From assembly GCA_018985225.1 (NCBI GenBank), contig JADGIF010000028.1, forward strand, positions 1 to 33,183: DNA of 33,183 nucleotides, in the 5' to 3' direction. The position numbers and the translations under genes are program-made. The DNA comes from Amoeboradix gromovi (Eukaryota; Sanchytriomycota; Sanchytriomycetes; Sanchytriales; Sanchytriaceae). Below the pieces are notes generated by a model. The model worked only from the letters and a program-made list of their open reading frames with translations, had not been told where the DNA came from and ran no database searches. Numbering within the stretch: position 1 is the stretch's first letter; every line of letters begins with the position of its first letter. Of this stretch, positions 9,394 to 17,391 are shown piece by piece.

Positions 9394-9597
9394 TCTAAGC
9401 GTGAAAATTTCAAAATAAAGCGAGTTAGAGGCCGTGATATATAGTATATATATCTTGATCTGCAAGCGACAAAATCTTGCACGCGGCTTCTTAATTTGCG
9501 AGTAATAAAAGCTGATTGCGCAATTTAACGGTTGATGCACAAATGAGGTTGATTTAATAAACCGTTTATTTTTTAAATTCCGTTTCCCTGACAAATT

Positions 9598-9906
9598 TCA
9601 TGCTTTTATCACTGTCAATTGCATACCATTCAAAATCTTTTTTTGCTGTATAGTGAATGTTCTGATTTCACAGGATACTCTAGTAGTTAAATTGGGGACT
9701 TCTATAGGTAAATACAACTGCCTTTCGATTTCCATTTTTATCGCACACAGTGTGTTAATTGCTGCACCACTGGCAAATAATTCCACTTTTTCAAAAGTTT
9801 TAAGCAACTGGACTACTTTAGTGCAATACCGCTGCGGATTTTTCCTAGTGACATAGATTTGGTTCTTGCTGGGAATGGAATGGAAAAGTGAATCTTTTCG
9901 CTTCAT
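9598..9906 (-). CDS. POP7: RNase P/MRP subunit, Pop7/Rpp20-like (Alba fold)
   Basis: Small basic protein, 102 residues from the ATG at 9906; the TTG at 9918 is ignored. The pattern NQIYVTRKNPQRYCTKVVQL, then VELFASGAAINTLCAIKMEI and a final strand CEIRTFTIQQKK follows the Alba fold: a strand, a helix, the substrate-facing Gly-x-Ala-I-N turn, a second helix and a terminal strand pair. In fungi and animals this fold marks the Pop6/Rpp25 and Pop7/Rpp20 heterodimer that binds the P3 arm of RNase P and MRP RNA. The short length and lack of an RGG tail favour Pop7. It is divergent from the bL17m gene with 27 bp between the two ATGs. Pop6/Rpp25 or another Alba protein remains possible. Confidence 0.6.
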   Translation of the reverse strand: MKRKDSLFHSIPSKNQIYVTRKNPQRYCTKVVQLLKTFEKVELFASGAAINTLCAIKMEIERQLYLPIEVPNLTTRVSCEIRTFTIQQKKILNGMQLTVIKA

Positions 9907-9933
9907 TCCTTGAGACAAAGGGTAACTTCACTA

Positions 9934-11097
9934 ATGCGACATGGACATGGTTTTCGAAAGTTGAATGTGGGCTCTGAGCATAGAAAGGCATTGATGAGGA
10001 ACCTCTCCACTCAGCTAATCCTTAGAGACAGAATCATAACGACAACTGCAAAGGCAAAAGAATTAAGAAAATACATCGAACCAATTATTACCAAAGCCAA
10101 GAAAGGCACTCCGCATTCTTACAATCTAGTAAAAGGTCAGATATTCCTTCACAACTTAGTGTTGCCTCAATTATTTGGCGTGCTAGGTCAAAGATACAAA
10201 AATCGATCAGGTGGCTACTGTCGATTATCTAGAATTGGATTAAACGACAAAAGTGAAGACGAGTGTTTGGTCGAGCTAGTAGATAGTCCTATGGAGTTCA
10301 CAAAGTCGTATAGACTGAAGTTGTTGGAGAAATATAAAGATCAGATTTATAGAATAAAAAATATGGGACAAAAAAAGAAACTCGCAAACGGTGATTTACT
10401 CGATGTACAGAAACCTTATTCGTATGTGTATCCCTCCCAAAAGAGAATACAAATGCTTAATGATCAGGATAACCATCCCAGTCTTAAAGATGAAGTCGTG
10501 AAGAAACTGACAGAAATCATAGAAAAATATCAACGTTTGTTAAAATCTCGAAAGATTGAATACCATTCTAGTGTGACTTTAACAGAAAAAGGCCCCATAT
10601 ATGAAGGTGAATTGTTGAAAGTCTCTCCTCCAGCATTAATGGATGGGAATTTACTTAAGAAGCAAAAGATTGTATTTCATGAAAAGATAATTCCCTCAGA
10701 GTCCTTGAGATTGAGAAAGCATTTATTCAGGAGAGGTATTAGTGAGAATGGTAAACCGTCTCTGAAGGATTTAATGAACCAAAGCATCAAAAAGGAAGCC
10801 TTGGAAAATTGCGAAAGGTATCTCAAGGGAAATGATACTGTTGACGAACAGACCCTGATTCAAGAAACAAAGCGATTGCAAGAATTGAAAGGGTTCAAGA
10901 ACTATAATGTGAAGATATCAACCGTGGAACGGGTAGTTTTGGAAGCTAAACCGTCAAACTCAAAATATTCGGAAAAATTAATTGACATGACAGAAGAGGC
11001 CGAAGAATTGCTTGAGAAAGAGAAAAAAGAAAAGGAAGATAAAGCCAGTAGAAAAACGATTATTGGTAAGCATGGCAGAAATAAACATTTGAGATAA
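9934..11097 (+). CDS. MRPL8: Mitochondrial large-subunit ribosomal protein bL17m, long form
   Basis: Structural protein of the mitochondrial 54S subunit. The bacterial L17 core is complete in about the first 135 residues: MRHGHGFRKLNVGSEHRKAL, then ILRDRIITTTAKAKELRKYI, LVLPQLFGVLGQRYKNRSGG and YCRLSRIG, ending ECLVELVDSP. The ATG at 9934 is chosen because the family starts exactly with MRH. There is no separate transit peptide; the basic L17 N-terminus itself is often the import signal in fungi. The remaining 250 residues are lysine-rich and strongly helical, far longer than bacterial L17 and longer than the yeast protein as I remember it. They contain no domain I recognise and end in a charged coil and KHGRNKHLR. 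Divergent partner: POP7. Confidence 0.92.
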   Translation: MRHGHGFRKLNVGSEHRKALMRNLSTQLILRDRIITTTAKAKELRKYIEPIITKAKKGTPHSYNLVKGQIFLHNLVLPQLFGVLGQRYKNRSGGYCRLSRIGLNDKSEDECLVELVDSPMEFTKSYRLKLLEKYKDQIYRIKNMGQKKKLANGDLLDVQKPYSYVYPSQKRIQMLNDQDNHPSLKDEVVKKLTEIIEKYQRLLKSRKIEYHSSVTLTEKGPIYEGELLKVSPPALMDGNLLKKQKIVFHEKIIPSESLRLRKHLFRRGISENGKPSLKDLMNQSIKKEALENCERYLKGNDTVDEQTLIQETKRLQELKGFKNYNVKISTVERVVLEAKPSNSKYSEKLIDMTEEAEELLEKEKKEKEDKASRKTIIGKHGRNKHLR

Positions 11098-11213
11098 TTA
11101 GTCAGGCTTTAACTTTCAATGGTTTTTGCGGTCTCAGAGCTCGCAGTATCTGCTTCTTTATGCATTGCGTTGCTAAGGTGGTCTTATCTAAAAACTTGAA
11201 CTAATCTCCTTGA

Positions 11214-11855
11214 ATGACCGTTGTCGGCATAGTTTTACAAATGGAATCCGTCACAGAAGAGTACTACAGTTGCGATTTTAATATTTGCGCTGACGGTTCA
11301 GGGCAGAATAAAGAATTGAGTCCTAATGTCGTCATAGGTGATATGGACTCGTTTAAAGAATTTGGAAATTTGGAATTAGTGGAAAAATGCAACAAGTATG
11401 GTGGGTCAACTAGAAAAATGGGAGATACGCTTGTTATCCAAGATCCTAATCAGGACACAACTGATTTTCAGAAATGCTTAAGCTATGTTAAAACGATTTC
11501 TGATGCTACCAAAATATCAATATTTGGAGGACTAGGGGGCAGGTTTGATCATACAATTAGTGTACTGCACGTTTTAGAGCAGCTTGATATGAGTATCCCA
11601 GTTGTTGTCAATGACAAGAACAACACTCTTTATGTTTTAAATCAAGGCACTCATAATTTTACATCATCTGATTTTTCTGGTAGTTCCGCAGGATTATTTG
11701 CCATATCTTCAGTTCATGTCAAGACTTTTGGCTTTAAGTGGAACATTGATAGTTATGTAGAACTTGGAAAATTCATTAGTACTAGCAATGCCGTAACAGA
11801 CGACCTTGTGATTGAGTGTACTGGAAGATGCTTCTTAATAAAATCAGATTTATGA
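11214..11855 (+). CDS. THI80: Thiamine pyrophosphokinase
   Basis: Transfers pyrophosphate from ATP to thiamine, making the cofactor thiamine diphosphate in the cytosol. The 213 residues contain the family blocks in order: ICADGSGQN (normally ADGGAN, so a slightly altered loop), VVIGDMDS, QDTTDFQKCL (binding of Mg-ATP), SIFGGLGGRFDHT and, in the C-terminal thiamine-binding sheet, FGFKWNIDS followed by STSNAV. The N-terminus is a little short compared with yeast Thi80, but the first strand (VVGIVLQ) is present, so the ATG at 11214 is reasonable. The gene follows bL17m on the same strand with a 116-bp spacer. The ADGSGQN change is worth noting but lies in a loop that tolerates variation; no catalytic residue appears missing. 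Confidence 0.93.
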   Translation: MTVVGIVLQMESVTEEYYSCDFNICADGSGQNKELSPNVVIGDMDSFKEFGNLELVEKCNKYGGSTRKMGDTLVIQDPNQDTTDFQKCLSYVKTISDATKISIFGGLGGRFDHTISVLHVLEQLDMSIPVVVNDKNNTLYVLNQGTHNFTSSDFSGSSAGLFAISSVHVKTFGFKWNIDSYVELGKFISTSNAVTDDLVIECTGRCFLIKSDL

Positions 11856-12089
11856 ATGAAAAAACAAGACATAAATTCAAGCTTATTCTTCTATAGCTCT
11901 TGGCCCAAATGAATACACCTCTTTACCTGATAATATTTATTCAAATTCACTTCTTCATCTTTTGAGTGATATTTAGCATCATTTTAAGGGCTACTGAGCT
12001 GTTTGAAACTAGGTAATTACCTCTCTATTCATCATCCTACTTGCGGCTTTGCTTAGATGGTATTATTATAATCAATCCCTTGGAACAAG

Positions 12090-13409
12090 ATGTCAATTCA
12101 ACAAATCTTAATTAATTTTTCAAAATTAAAATTACCGGATAAATTGAAAACACTGGAATTACTCGAGAAATCACTAAAATTAGATCCTATACAAATCTTG
12201 CCAAACGAGATAATCCTACATATACTTCAATTCATGGATTATCATGACTTACTTAACATAAAGTTGCTCAATAAAACATATTTTAATTTAATAAAAGATG
12301 AGCATTTGTGGTACAAGCTATACCTTAAAGAATACCCAGTATATAATAATATGGACTACAACAAATTTGAGTATTATTATGCTCAGCAGAAACATCTGGA
12401 CAGCAATTGGAGTGATTTAAACTACAACGGCTATGCAACGAAAATACATTCTCGCGGTATCTATTGTGTTGATTTATCGTCTGATATCATTGTCTGTGGT
12501 GGAAGAGATCATTTAGTTAAAGTTTTCGATTTAAGTGGCACTTTGATATCCAAGCTATCTGGGCATACTGCTAGCGTTCTGTGCATTGAGCTAGCGACCG
12601 ATGAGTCTAACAATTACTCACATATTCCGTTACATCTACTTCCGGTTACTACCAAAAATAGAATAGTTTCCGGTAGTTCAGATGCCACTGTAGCTATTTG
12701 GGATAGCAACTGCGGTACTCTAATAAATCGGTTTAATGCCCATCTAGAAGCCGTGCTAAATCTGAGCGTTTTTAAGAATTTCCACACATTTGCCACTTGC
12801 TCAAAAGACCGTCATGTTGCATTGTGGGATGTGAACAACTGCAGCTCGCCACTGCTAAACATGGATGGCCATCAAGCAGCCGTTAATAGTGTTGTAGCCT
12901 TGCAGGATGTTGTTGTAAGTGCAGGTGGGGACAGAGTAATCAAAGTGTGGGACAAAAGAACTGGAACGAGTGTACTTAATTTAGTAGGACATGACAGAGG
13001 CATAGCTTGTTTGGATGTTGATTTGAATTATGTAGCCAGCGGTAGTAGTGATAAGACAATACGAATTCATGATTTAAGAATGGGAAGTTGCTGCAACGTC
13101 ATTCGAGTACACGATGAGCTGGTAAGAACAGTAAGCATTAACGCAAGAAGGCAGACAGTGGTTAGTGGTAGCTATGATTCCAAAGTGATTCTTACGAATT
13201 TCATGCACGCTACGTATACAAATAAGACACTGCAGCCAACAAAACAACCATATAACGTCATAGAATATACTGATGACCATAGCTCCTATATAAGAACCAC
13301 AGAGAGAGGGCCTGGTCATTCAAGTAGAGTATTTAATGTTGCAATGAGCAATGACAGGATTATAAGTGTTTCTGAAGATAACAGAATGATTATATGGGAC
13401 TTCAATTAG
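12090..13409 (+). CDS. F-box/WD40 protein (SCF substrate receptor)
   Basis: Predicted substrate-recognition subunit of an SCF ubiquitin ligase, 439 residues. Residues about 35-80 form an F-box (LPNEIILHILQFMDYHDLL, then HLWYKLYLKEYP) that would bind Skp1. From about residue 115 seven WD40 blades follow, recognisable by their ends: VKVFDL, VAIWDS, VALWDV, IKVWDK, IRIHDL, a degenerate VILTNF, and MIIWDF at the C-terminus. Blade starts carry the GH dipeptide (LSGHTASV, MDGHQAAV, LVGHDRGI). The last blade closes the propeller at the very C-terminus, so the protein is complete. Length and arrangement fit small FBXW-type receptors rather than Cdc4, which is longer at the N-terminus. The substrate cannot be told from sequence. 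Confidence 0.9.
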   Translation: MSIQQILINFSKLKLPDKLKTLELLEKSLKLDPIQILPNEIILHILQFMDYHDLLNIKLLNKTYFNLIKDEHLWYKLYLKEYPVYNNMDYNKFEYYYAQQKHLDSNWSDLNYNGYATKIHSRGIYCVDLSSDIIVCGGRDHLVKVFDLSGTLISKLSGHTASVLCIELATDESNNYSHIPLHLLPVTTKNRIVSGSSDATVAIWDSNCGTLINRFNAHLEAVLNLSVFKNFHTFATCSKDRHVALWDVNNCSSPLLNMDGHQAAVNSVVALQDVVVSAGGDRVIKVWDKRTGTSVLNLVGHDRGIACLDVDLNYVASGSSDKTIRIHDLRMGSCCNVIRVHDELVRTVSINARRQTVVSGSYDSKVILTNFMHATYTNKTLQPTKQPYNVIEYTDDHSSYIRTTERGPGHSSRVFNVAMSNDRIISVSEDNRMIIWDFN

Positions 13410-13451
13410 TAAAGTTATGTGCGCTCATCTATATACTTATTTATTAAAATA

Positions 13452-13823
13452 TTACTTTTCGTCAGGCTTGATTTCCTTAAACACCCTGCAATGCCTTTCA
13501 AAGTTAAATATTACATCTTTGACTGGATCTACGAATGTTTTGTTGTCAGACCTTAAGGGTATCCTACCGCCATAAGTGCAAGGCTTTGGGTCATATTTGC
13601 ATTTGTTCATGTGAACCAGTAAATCATGTTTTCTCTTAAATCCTTTATTACAAGGACAAGTAAATGGCCTGACATCAAAATGAACTTTGAGATGGGATAC
13701 CATACCAAATCTGTTACTTCTTTCTACACTGCAAACCTCCCACTGACAACTACCGATGAAATTGCATTTTCTTCGATGGCCAATATGATTAGCAAAATGG
13801 TTCAGAACATCCAAATGGGACAT
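13452..13823 (-). CDS. Rim101/PacC-like zinc-finger protein, 5'-truncated paralog
   Basis: Paralog of the gene at 14463-14954 on the same strand. It retains the second half of finger 1 (DVLNHFANHIGH), finger 2 (CQWEVC ... MVSHLKVHFDVRP) and finger 3 (CPCNKGFKRKHDLLVHMNKC). The CxWxxC spacing, the SH...H pair and FKRK.D...H are typical of the Rim101/PacC three-finger region. The cysteine half of finger 1 is missing because repeat copy B begins at 13816; its first bases, read on the minus strand, supply the ATG at 13823 and the codons up to MSH. The protein of 123 residues is therefore a chimera of repeat and gene. It may still be expressed, since the TATAAA-rich repeat end sits just upstream, but finger 1 cannot fold normally. 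Pseudogene status is possible. Confidence 0.65.
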   Translation of the reverse strand: MSHLDVLNHFANHIGHRRKCNFIGSCQWEVCSVERSNRFGMVSHLKVHFDVRPFTCPCNKGFKRKHDLLVHMNKCKYDPKPCTYGGRIPLRSDNKTFVDPVKDVIFNFERHCRVFKEIKPDEK

Positions 13824-14084
13824 CAAATATAAAAACTGGACTAACTTTCTGTAACAACTTGGAACATTATTTCAGCTTTATTAATTTTATGGATTCAAGA
13901 GGCGAGTGGACATTCAGTTACTTGCGGAGTTGACGAGTATAAAAGGAAAATAAATAACTTTTTGTATCGAAATTTCAAAAATAAATATTCTGTACAGCTA
14001 TTCTCTTACTCTTTCATCCAGTCTTTATTTCAAATAGACCTCTGATTCATAGTACTAATTCATAACAGGGTATATTTTCATTTA
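13816..14084 (+). repeat. Dispersed repeat, copy B (solo-LTR-like)
   Basis: Begins TGGGACATCAAATATAAAAA and runs through GGTATATTTTCATTTA, matching copy A almost base for base apart from two short blocks missing there. Its left end falls inside the truncated PacC-like gene and overlaps that gene's ATG. No coding capacity for a retroelement is seen next to it, so it would be a solo LTR or another non-autonomous repeat. Between it and 14463 there is no supported gene; a faint tRNA-like stretch follows at about 14117-14216. Confidence 0.8.
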
Positions 14085-14462
14085 AGAACTATCCAGAAAG
14101 AACTGGCAAGACAAGAGTCAGGGAGACTGTCCAGTTGGTCTTCAAAAGTTTTCTAATACAATTTCCGGGGCTTGAGGATTGGTGTAATAGGCATTGACAT
14201 CTCGATTCAAATCCCCATTATAAATCACTTATTTTCATGCTGATTTACCTCCATTTATTATCTTTTTATAGTCTTTTATAATTGTATTTTATACAAATAT
14301 CGTTCACAGTGCTATTATCTATGCAGATCCATTAAGCTTGTTAAAGCAGAAAATTACTGATTCTTGGTCTGACTATGGTGTCCATTTGTACAAAAAATGC
14401 AGATTTAAAGCAAATCAAAAAATTTATTTGTTTTAATTATGCTTGGGTAGTACAATCTCTGC

Positions 14463-14954
14463 TTACCTTGGGCATTTGTATTTAGAGTTCAGACCTTGGA
14501 GAGAAAATTTGCTTTCAGCTCCAGGCAGCCGTCTAGATATAGCATATAGTTTACTAGCTGCAAGTAGGCCTTCCTTTGAGTATCGCTTCCCGTCCTTGGA
14601 TATTAGTAGTGCTTTCCTTCCAAGCTCCACTTGAGATATTATCTCTTTTAAAGGGTCTTTAAATTCTACCACCTTAATCTTTTCATCGTTACATTTTCTT
14701 TGATGAACTATTCTATCGTATTTTCTTTTAAAAGATTTTCCACACTTGCATGGAAAAGGTCTCACATCAATATGTACAGCTATGTGGCTCACCATCGCCC
14801 CTCTTGTATTTTTGCGAACATTACATCCAGCCCATTTGCAGTGTGGTTTAAACGTATTCCTCTTTGGATACCCAACATGTCCCTCTACGTGTCCCAGTAT
14901 CTCATCTTGCTCTTTGAAAGTCTTGTAGCAGTCCTCCCACTTACATATCATCAT
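14463..14954 (-). CDS. Rim101/PacC-like three-finger protein
   Basis: Protein of 163 residues from the ATG pair at 14954/14951. Three fingers are complete: CKWEDCYKTFKEQDEILGH, then CKWAGCNVRKNTRGAMVSH, then CKCGKSFKRKYDRIVHQRKC. The tryptophan between the cysteines of fingers 1 and 2 packs the two together in PacC, Rim101, Gli and Zic proteins; finger 3 ends with Cys rather than His. The tail has a conserved-looking segment (FKDPLKEIISQVELG) shared with the truncated paralog at 13452 (FVDPVKDVIFNFE). It is much shorter than PacC or Rim101 and lacks their long C-terminal regulatory part, so pH signalling by proteolysis should not be assumed. The two genes likely arose by tandem duplication, with repeat B between them. 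Confidence 0.75.
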   Translation of the reverse strand: MMICKWEDCYKTFKEQDEILGHVEGHVGYPKRNTFKPHCKWAGCNVRKNTRGAMVSHIAVHIDVRPFPCKCGKSFKRKYDRIVHQRKCNDEKIKVVEFKDPLKEIISQVELGRKALLISKDGKRYSKEGLLAASKLYAISRRLPGAESKFSLQGLNSKYKCPR

Positions 14955-15642
14955 TTCTCGCTATTCCTGTTTAACTTGGGGTAATTACTTGGGACAGTCC
15001 TGTGAAAAGTAGATCAGAGGGGCAAAAGGGATAACAAAAGGAAAAGAGATAACAAGTTATAAGATATCAAAAAAGGTAACAGAAAGTATAGCACATAGGA
15101 CTAGTTAGATTATTGCAATAGTCCTGTAACCCGTCACTAGCACTAGTAAGCCATAGGATGACGTGGCATTCAGAAAGCTTGTAGCTAGAAAAACATTTAC
15201 TAAGACAAACAATGACGATAGTTGTGAAAATGTGGTTAGTACGGTAATGACGATTACGAACAGAGCATAAAGAACCATAGCAGTCCAAGGGGTGATCGGA
15301 TATTAATTTGTGTGGCAGTAACATTCAAGTCAAAAAGACCTACTGAGGACATTGAAAGAGCACTAGTTGGTAACTAAAGCTTGTTATCTAACGCATCGGA
15401 AACAGAACATTGGTCATTTCTGTTTGACTAGATTTAATTGAAGAAACCTGGAACACTCTACATTGTCTGGAGGATCTCAATCTTTCAAATAGTCACGAAT
15501 TCTAGCGTTTGCAGGTCAATGATATGGTTTTGATGTACCAGAGTGAGCTTAATTTTTATAGCGGGCTTACCAACTAGGCGAGATTATAGGACCATCCAGT
15601 AGTAAATCCTTGCAAATACCTTAAAATTAGAACTAGTTTTAT
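14955..15642. other. Gene-free interval
   Basis: About 690 bp between the PacC-like gene and the Cry-like gene. A purine-rich stretch near 15001-15080 (runs of GGGATAACAAAAGG type) would be pyrimidine-rich on the minus strand. The 85-codon minus-strand ORF 15067-15324 is Cys/Ser/His-rich, has no recognisable content and is not accepted as a gene. No repeat copy was seen. Confidence 0.5.
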
Positions 15643-17343
15643 TTATTTCCTTTTGATGTAACCAGGGCATAACCTAGTTAAATCCTTTCTGTAAATATCT
15701 GGATAGAGTATGTACTGCCTCATATTCTTGTATATGGTAGGACACGAGTATAATGTGGGTGTCTTTATTATGCATTGAGCAGGTATTCTTTTATCTTTTG
15801 GAATGTATAATTCACCACTGCATACATCCCCATTAAATACCTGATCTGGCTCCATCACTGATCGTAACGCTGTGCTATCAATATTCGCCAGCTGCTGCCC
15901 CAAGACCCTTACATCGTTTATGTCTGAATTGTTCAAAAATGAGTTGAACTTAACTACCACCTGCCTAACCTGGAGGACATTTAATTCCAACTGTTTCATT
16001 TGTCCACTTACTGCAGTTGACAGCATAGTGCTGCATTCGCTCACAGTACAAGTACCATTAACCTTAACTAGATCAACCTGAGTGTATTCGCACTCTTTGG
16101 CATTCTTGTAGCATTGTTTCTTTGTCATTCCAAATGGTAGAAATATGAAAGATAGAAACCGACGAGTTTTAGAGCATGGCTGCTTGCAATCTTTCTTGTA
16201 GATTCGCTCAAATTGACAAACTTCCTTGGCATCATCTGTCAAAAGTCGGACAAACTTGCAAGTAGGATCCCTACATTCCTTGTTGACTATACGAGGGACT
16301 GCTACTTGCGACTGGGCTATGAATTGGTACTTAGGTTCTGCAGTAGTTTCATTGATATAGCCTTGATTAATCGGCTGATTAGGTACCTTGAATGTTAGCA
16401 AACATGAAGATGAGTCACTTTTTTTGATATTCGATGATAAAATGTACTTTTTCCACGAATTGTACCATAAATTGACCATGTTGGAGTAATGAACTTGGAA
16501 AGAATTGGCAAACTGGTAATACTTATTCGCAATGTCCTCAGTCGGCAAATTCAATCGTTTAGATAGTAAGTACCACTCTTTAACTGCCATAAGCAAAATG
16601 GAAATAAATTGTGGGTATACTGCCACGGCGACGCTTACCTCATAGTATTCGAAATCTAGTTGATCAGTAACGCTTATAGGTAACTTGTTTGCCAGCATTT
16701 CATTTGAGGTTTCAATGATCATACTTTCATAATTAGACACAATTTTAGTTGAAGACTGGTTAGACTGGAATTGATTTAGATAGCCAGTGATTATCCTAAG
16801 ACTACGCTGTTGTTGTCCTTGGTATTGCTCTAGAAATCTGATATCCATTTTGTTGTCCATTAGCTCATTTAGAAAAGGCTTCATGCTCATGAATGACTGA
16901 TCTGGAGTAGGCAAGATCATGTTGACGAATTCCACAACTTGTTTAAATAGCTCAACGGGATCTAATTGAGGTGGGGGTTTATCATCAAATAGCGTTTTGG
17001 AAAGCGTCATTACGGAACCCAGAACCATCCCTGGCATAGAACCGCTAAACATCAATAAAGTACTGGCTAGATCAAATGCACCACCAAATAAGGCATTTGA
17101 TCTGTCTTGTGACGATGCACTTTTATCGGATACACCTTGAATAGCAGTAGCAAGGCTAGGCGCCGAGAATGCTAATCCCATAGCCATTCCACTCATGTCT
17201 CTCCTACTTAATCGTCTGTCACGATTTTTTCGACATGATTTAGCTAAAATCGATCTTAACGGTGAATGCTGCCATCTTTTATTTGCGATCGCATTCTTCT
17301 GGTTTTCTGTTAATTGAGAATAGGACAGCATAAGTAGCAACAT
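15643..17343 (-). CDS. Delta-endotoxin (Cry) domain-I-like protein
   Basis: Protein of 566 residues resembling the N-terminal, pore-forming helical bundle of Cry insecticidal proteins. Residues about 85-150 hold a Gly/Ala-rich hydrophobic hairpin (ALFGGAFDLASTLLMF ... MPGMVLGSVMTL) followed by PVELFKQVVEFVN, like helices 1-2 of that domain. Residues about 230-300 match helices 5-7: YPQFISILLMAVKEWYLL, then IANKYYQFANSF and a WYNSW box close to the family's WYN. The C-terminal 200 residues do not look like Cry domains II/III; they are Cys-rich (about 16 Cys, e.g. KECRDPTCKFVR, KKDCKQPCSKTRR), suggesting a disulfide-bonded secreted domain. The first 10 residues are hydrophobic and may be a weak signal peptide. 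The start lies 48 bp after the TTI1 stop. Function as a toxin is inference; the fold assignment is the firmer part. Confidence 0.65.
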   Translation of the reverse strand: MLLLMLSYSQLTENQKNAIANKRWQHSPLRSILAKSCRKNRDRRLSRRDMSGMAMGLAFSAPSLATAIQGVSDKSASSQDRSNALFGGAFDLASTLLMFSGSMPGMVLGSVMTLSKTLFDDKPPPQLDPVELFKQVVEFVNMILPTPDQSFMSMKPFLNELMDNKMDIRFLEQYQGQQQRSLRIITGYLNQFQSNQSSTKIVSNYESMIIETSNEMLANKLPISVTDQLDFEYYEVSVAVAVYPQFISILLMAVKEWYLLSKRLNLPTEDIANKYYQFANSFQVHYSNMVNLWYNSWKKYILSSNIKKSDSSSCLLTFKVPNQPINQGYINETTAEPKYQFIAQSQVAVPRIVNKECRDPTCKFVRLLTDDAKEVCQFERIYKKDCKQPCSKTRRFLSFIFLPFGMTKKQCYKNAKECEYTQVDLVKVNGTCTVSECSTMLSTAVSGQMKQLELNVLQVRQVVVKFNSFLNNSDINDVRVLGQQLANIDSTALRSVMEPDQVFNGDVCSGELYIPKDKRIPAQCIIKTPTLYSCPTIYKNMRQYILYPDIYRKDLTRLCPGYIKRK

Positions 17344-17391
17344 GGATAATTCAAATAAGAAACATTTCTAAGTTATTTATTTCGTGTTTCA

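Noticed and set aside
14117-14216. Functional tRNA gene
   Set aside because: Box-like sequences are present, but the acceptor and T stems do not pair and no anticodon arm can be drawn.
15067-15324. 85-codon ORF on the minus strand
   Set aside because: Cys/His/Ser-rich with no domain-like pattern, no neighbour relation, composition expected from random AT-rich DNA.
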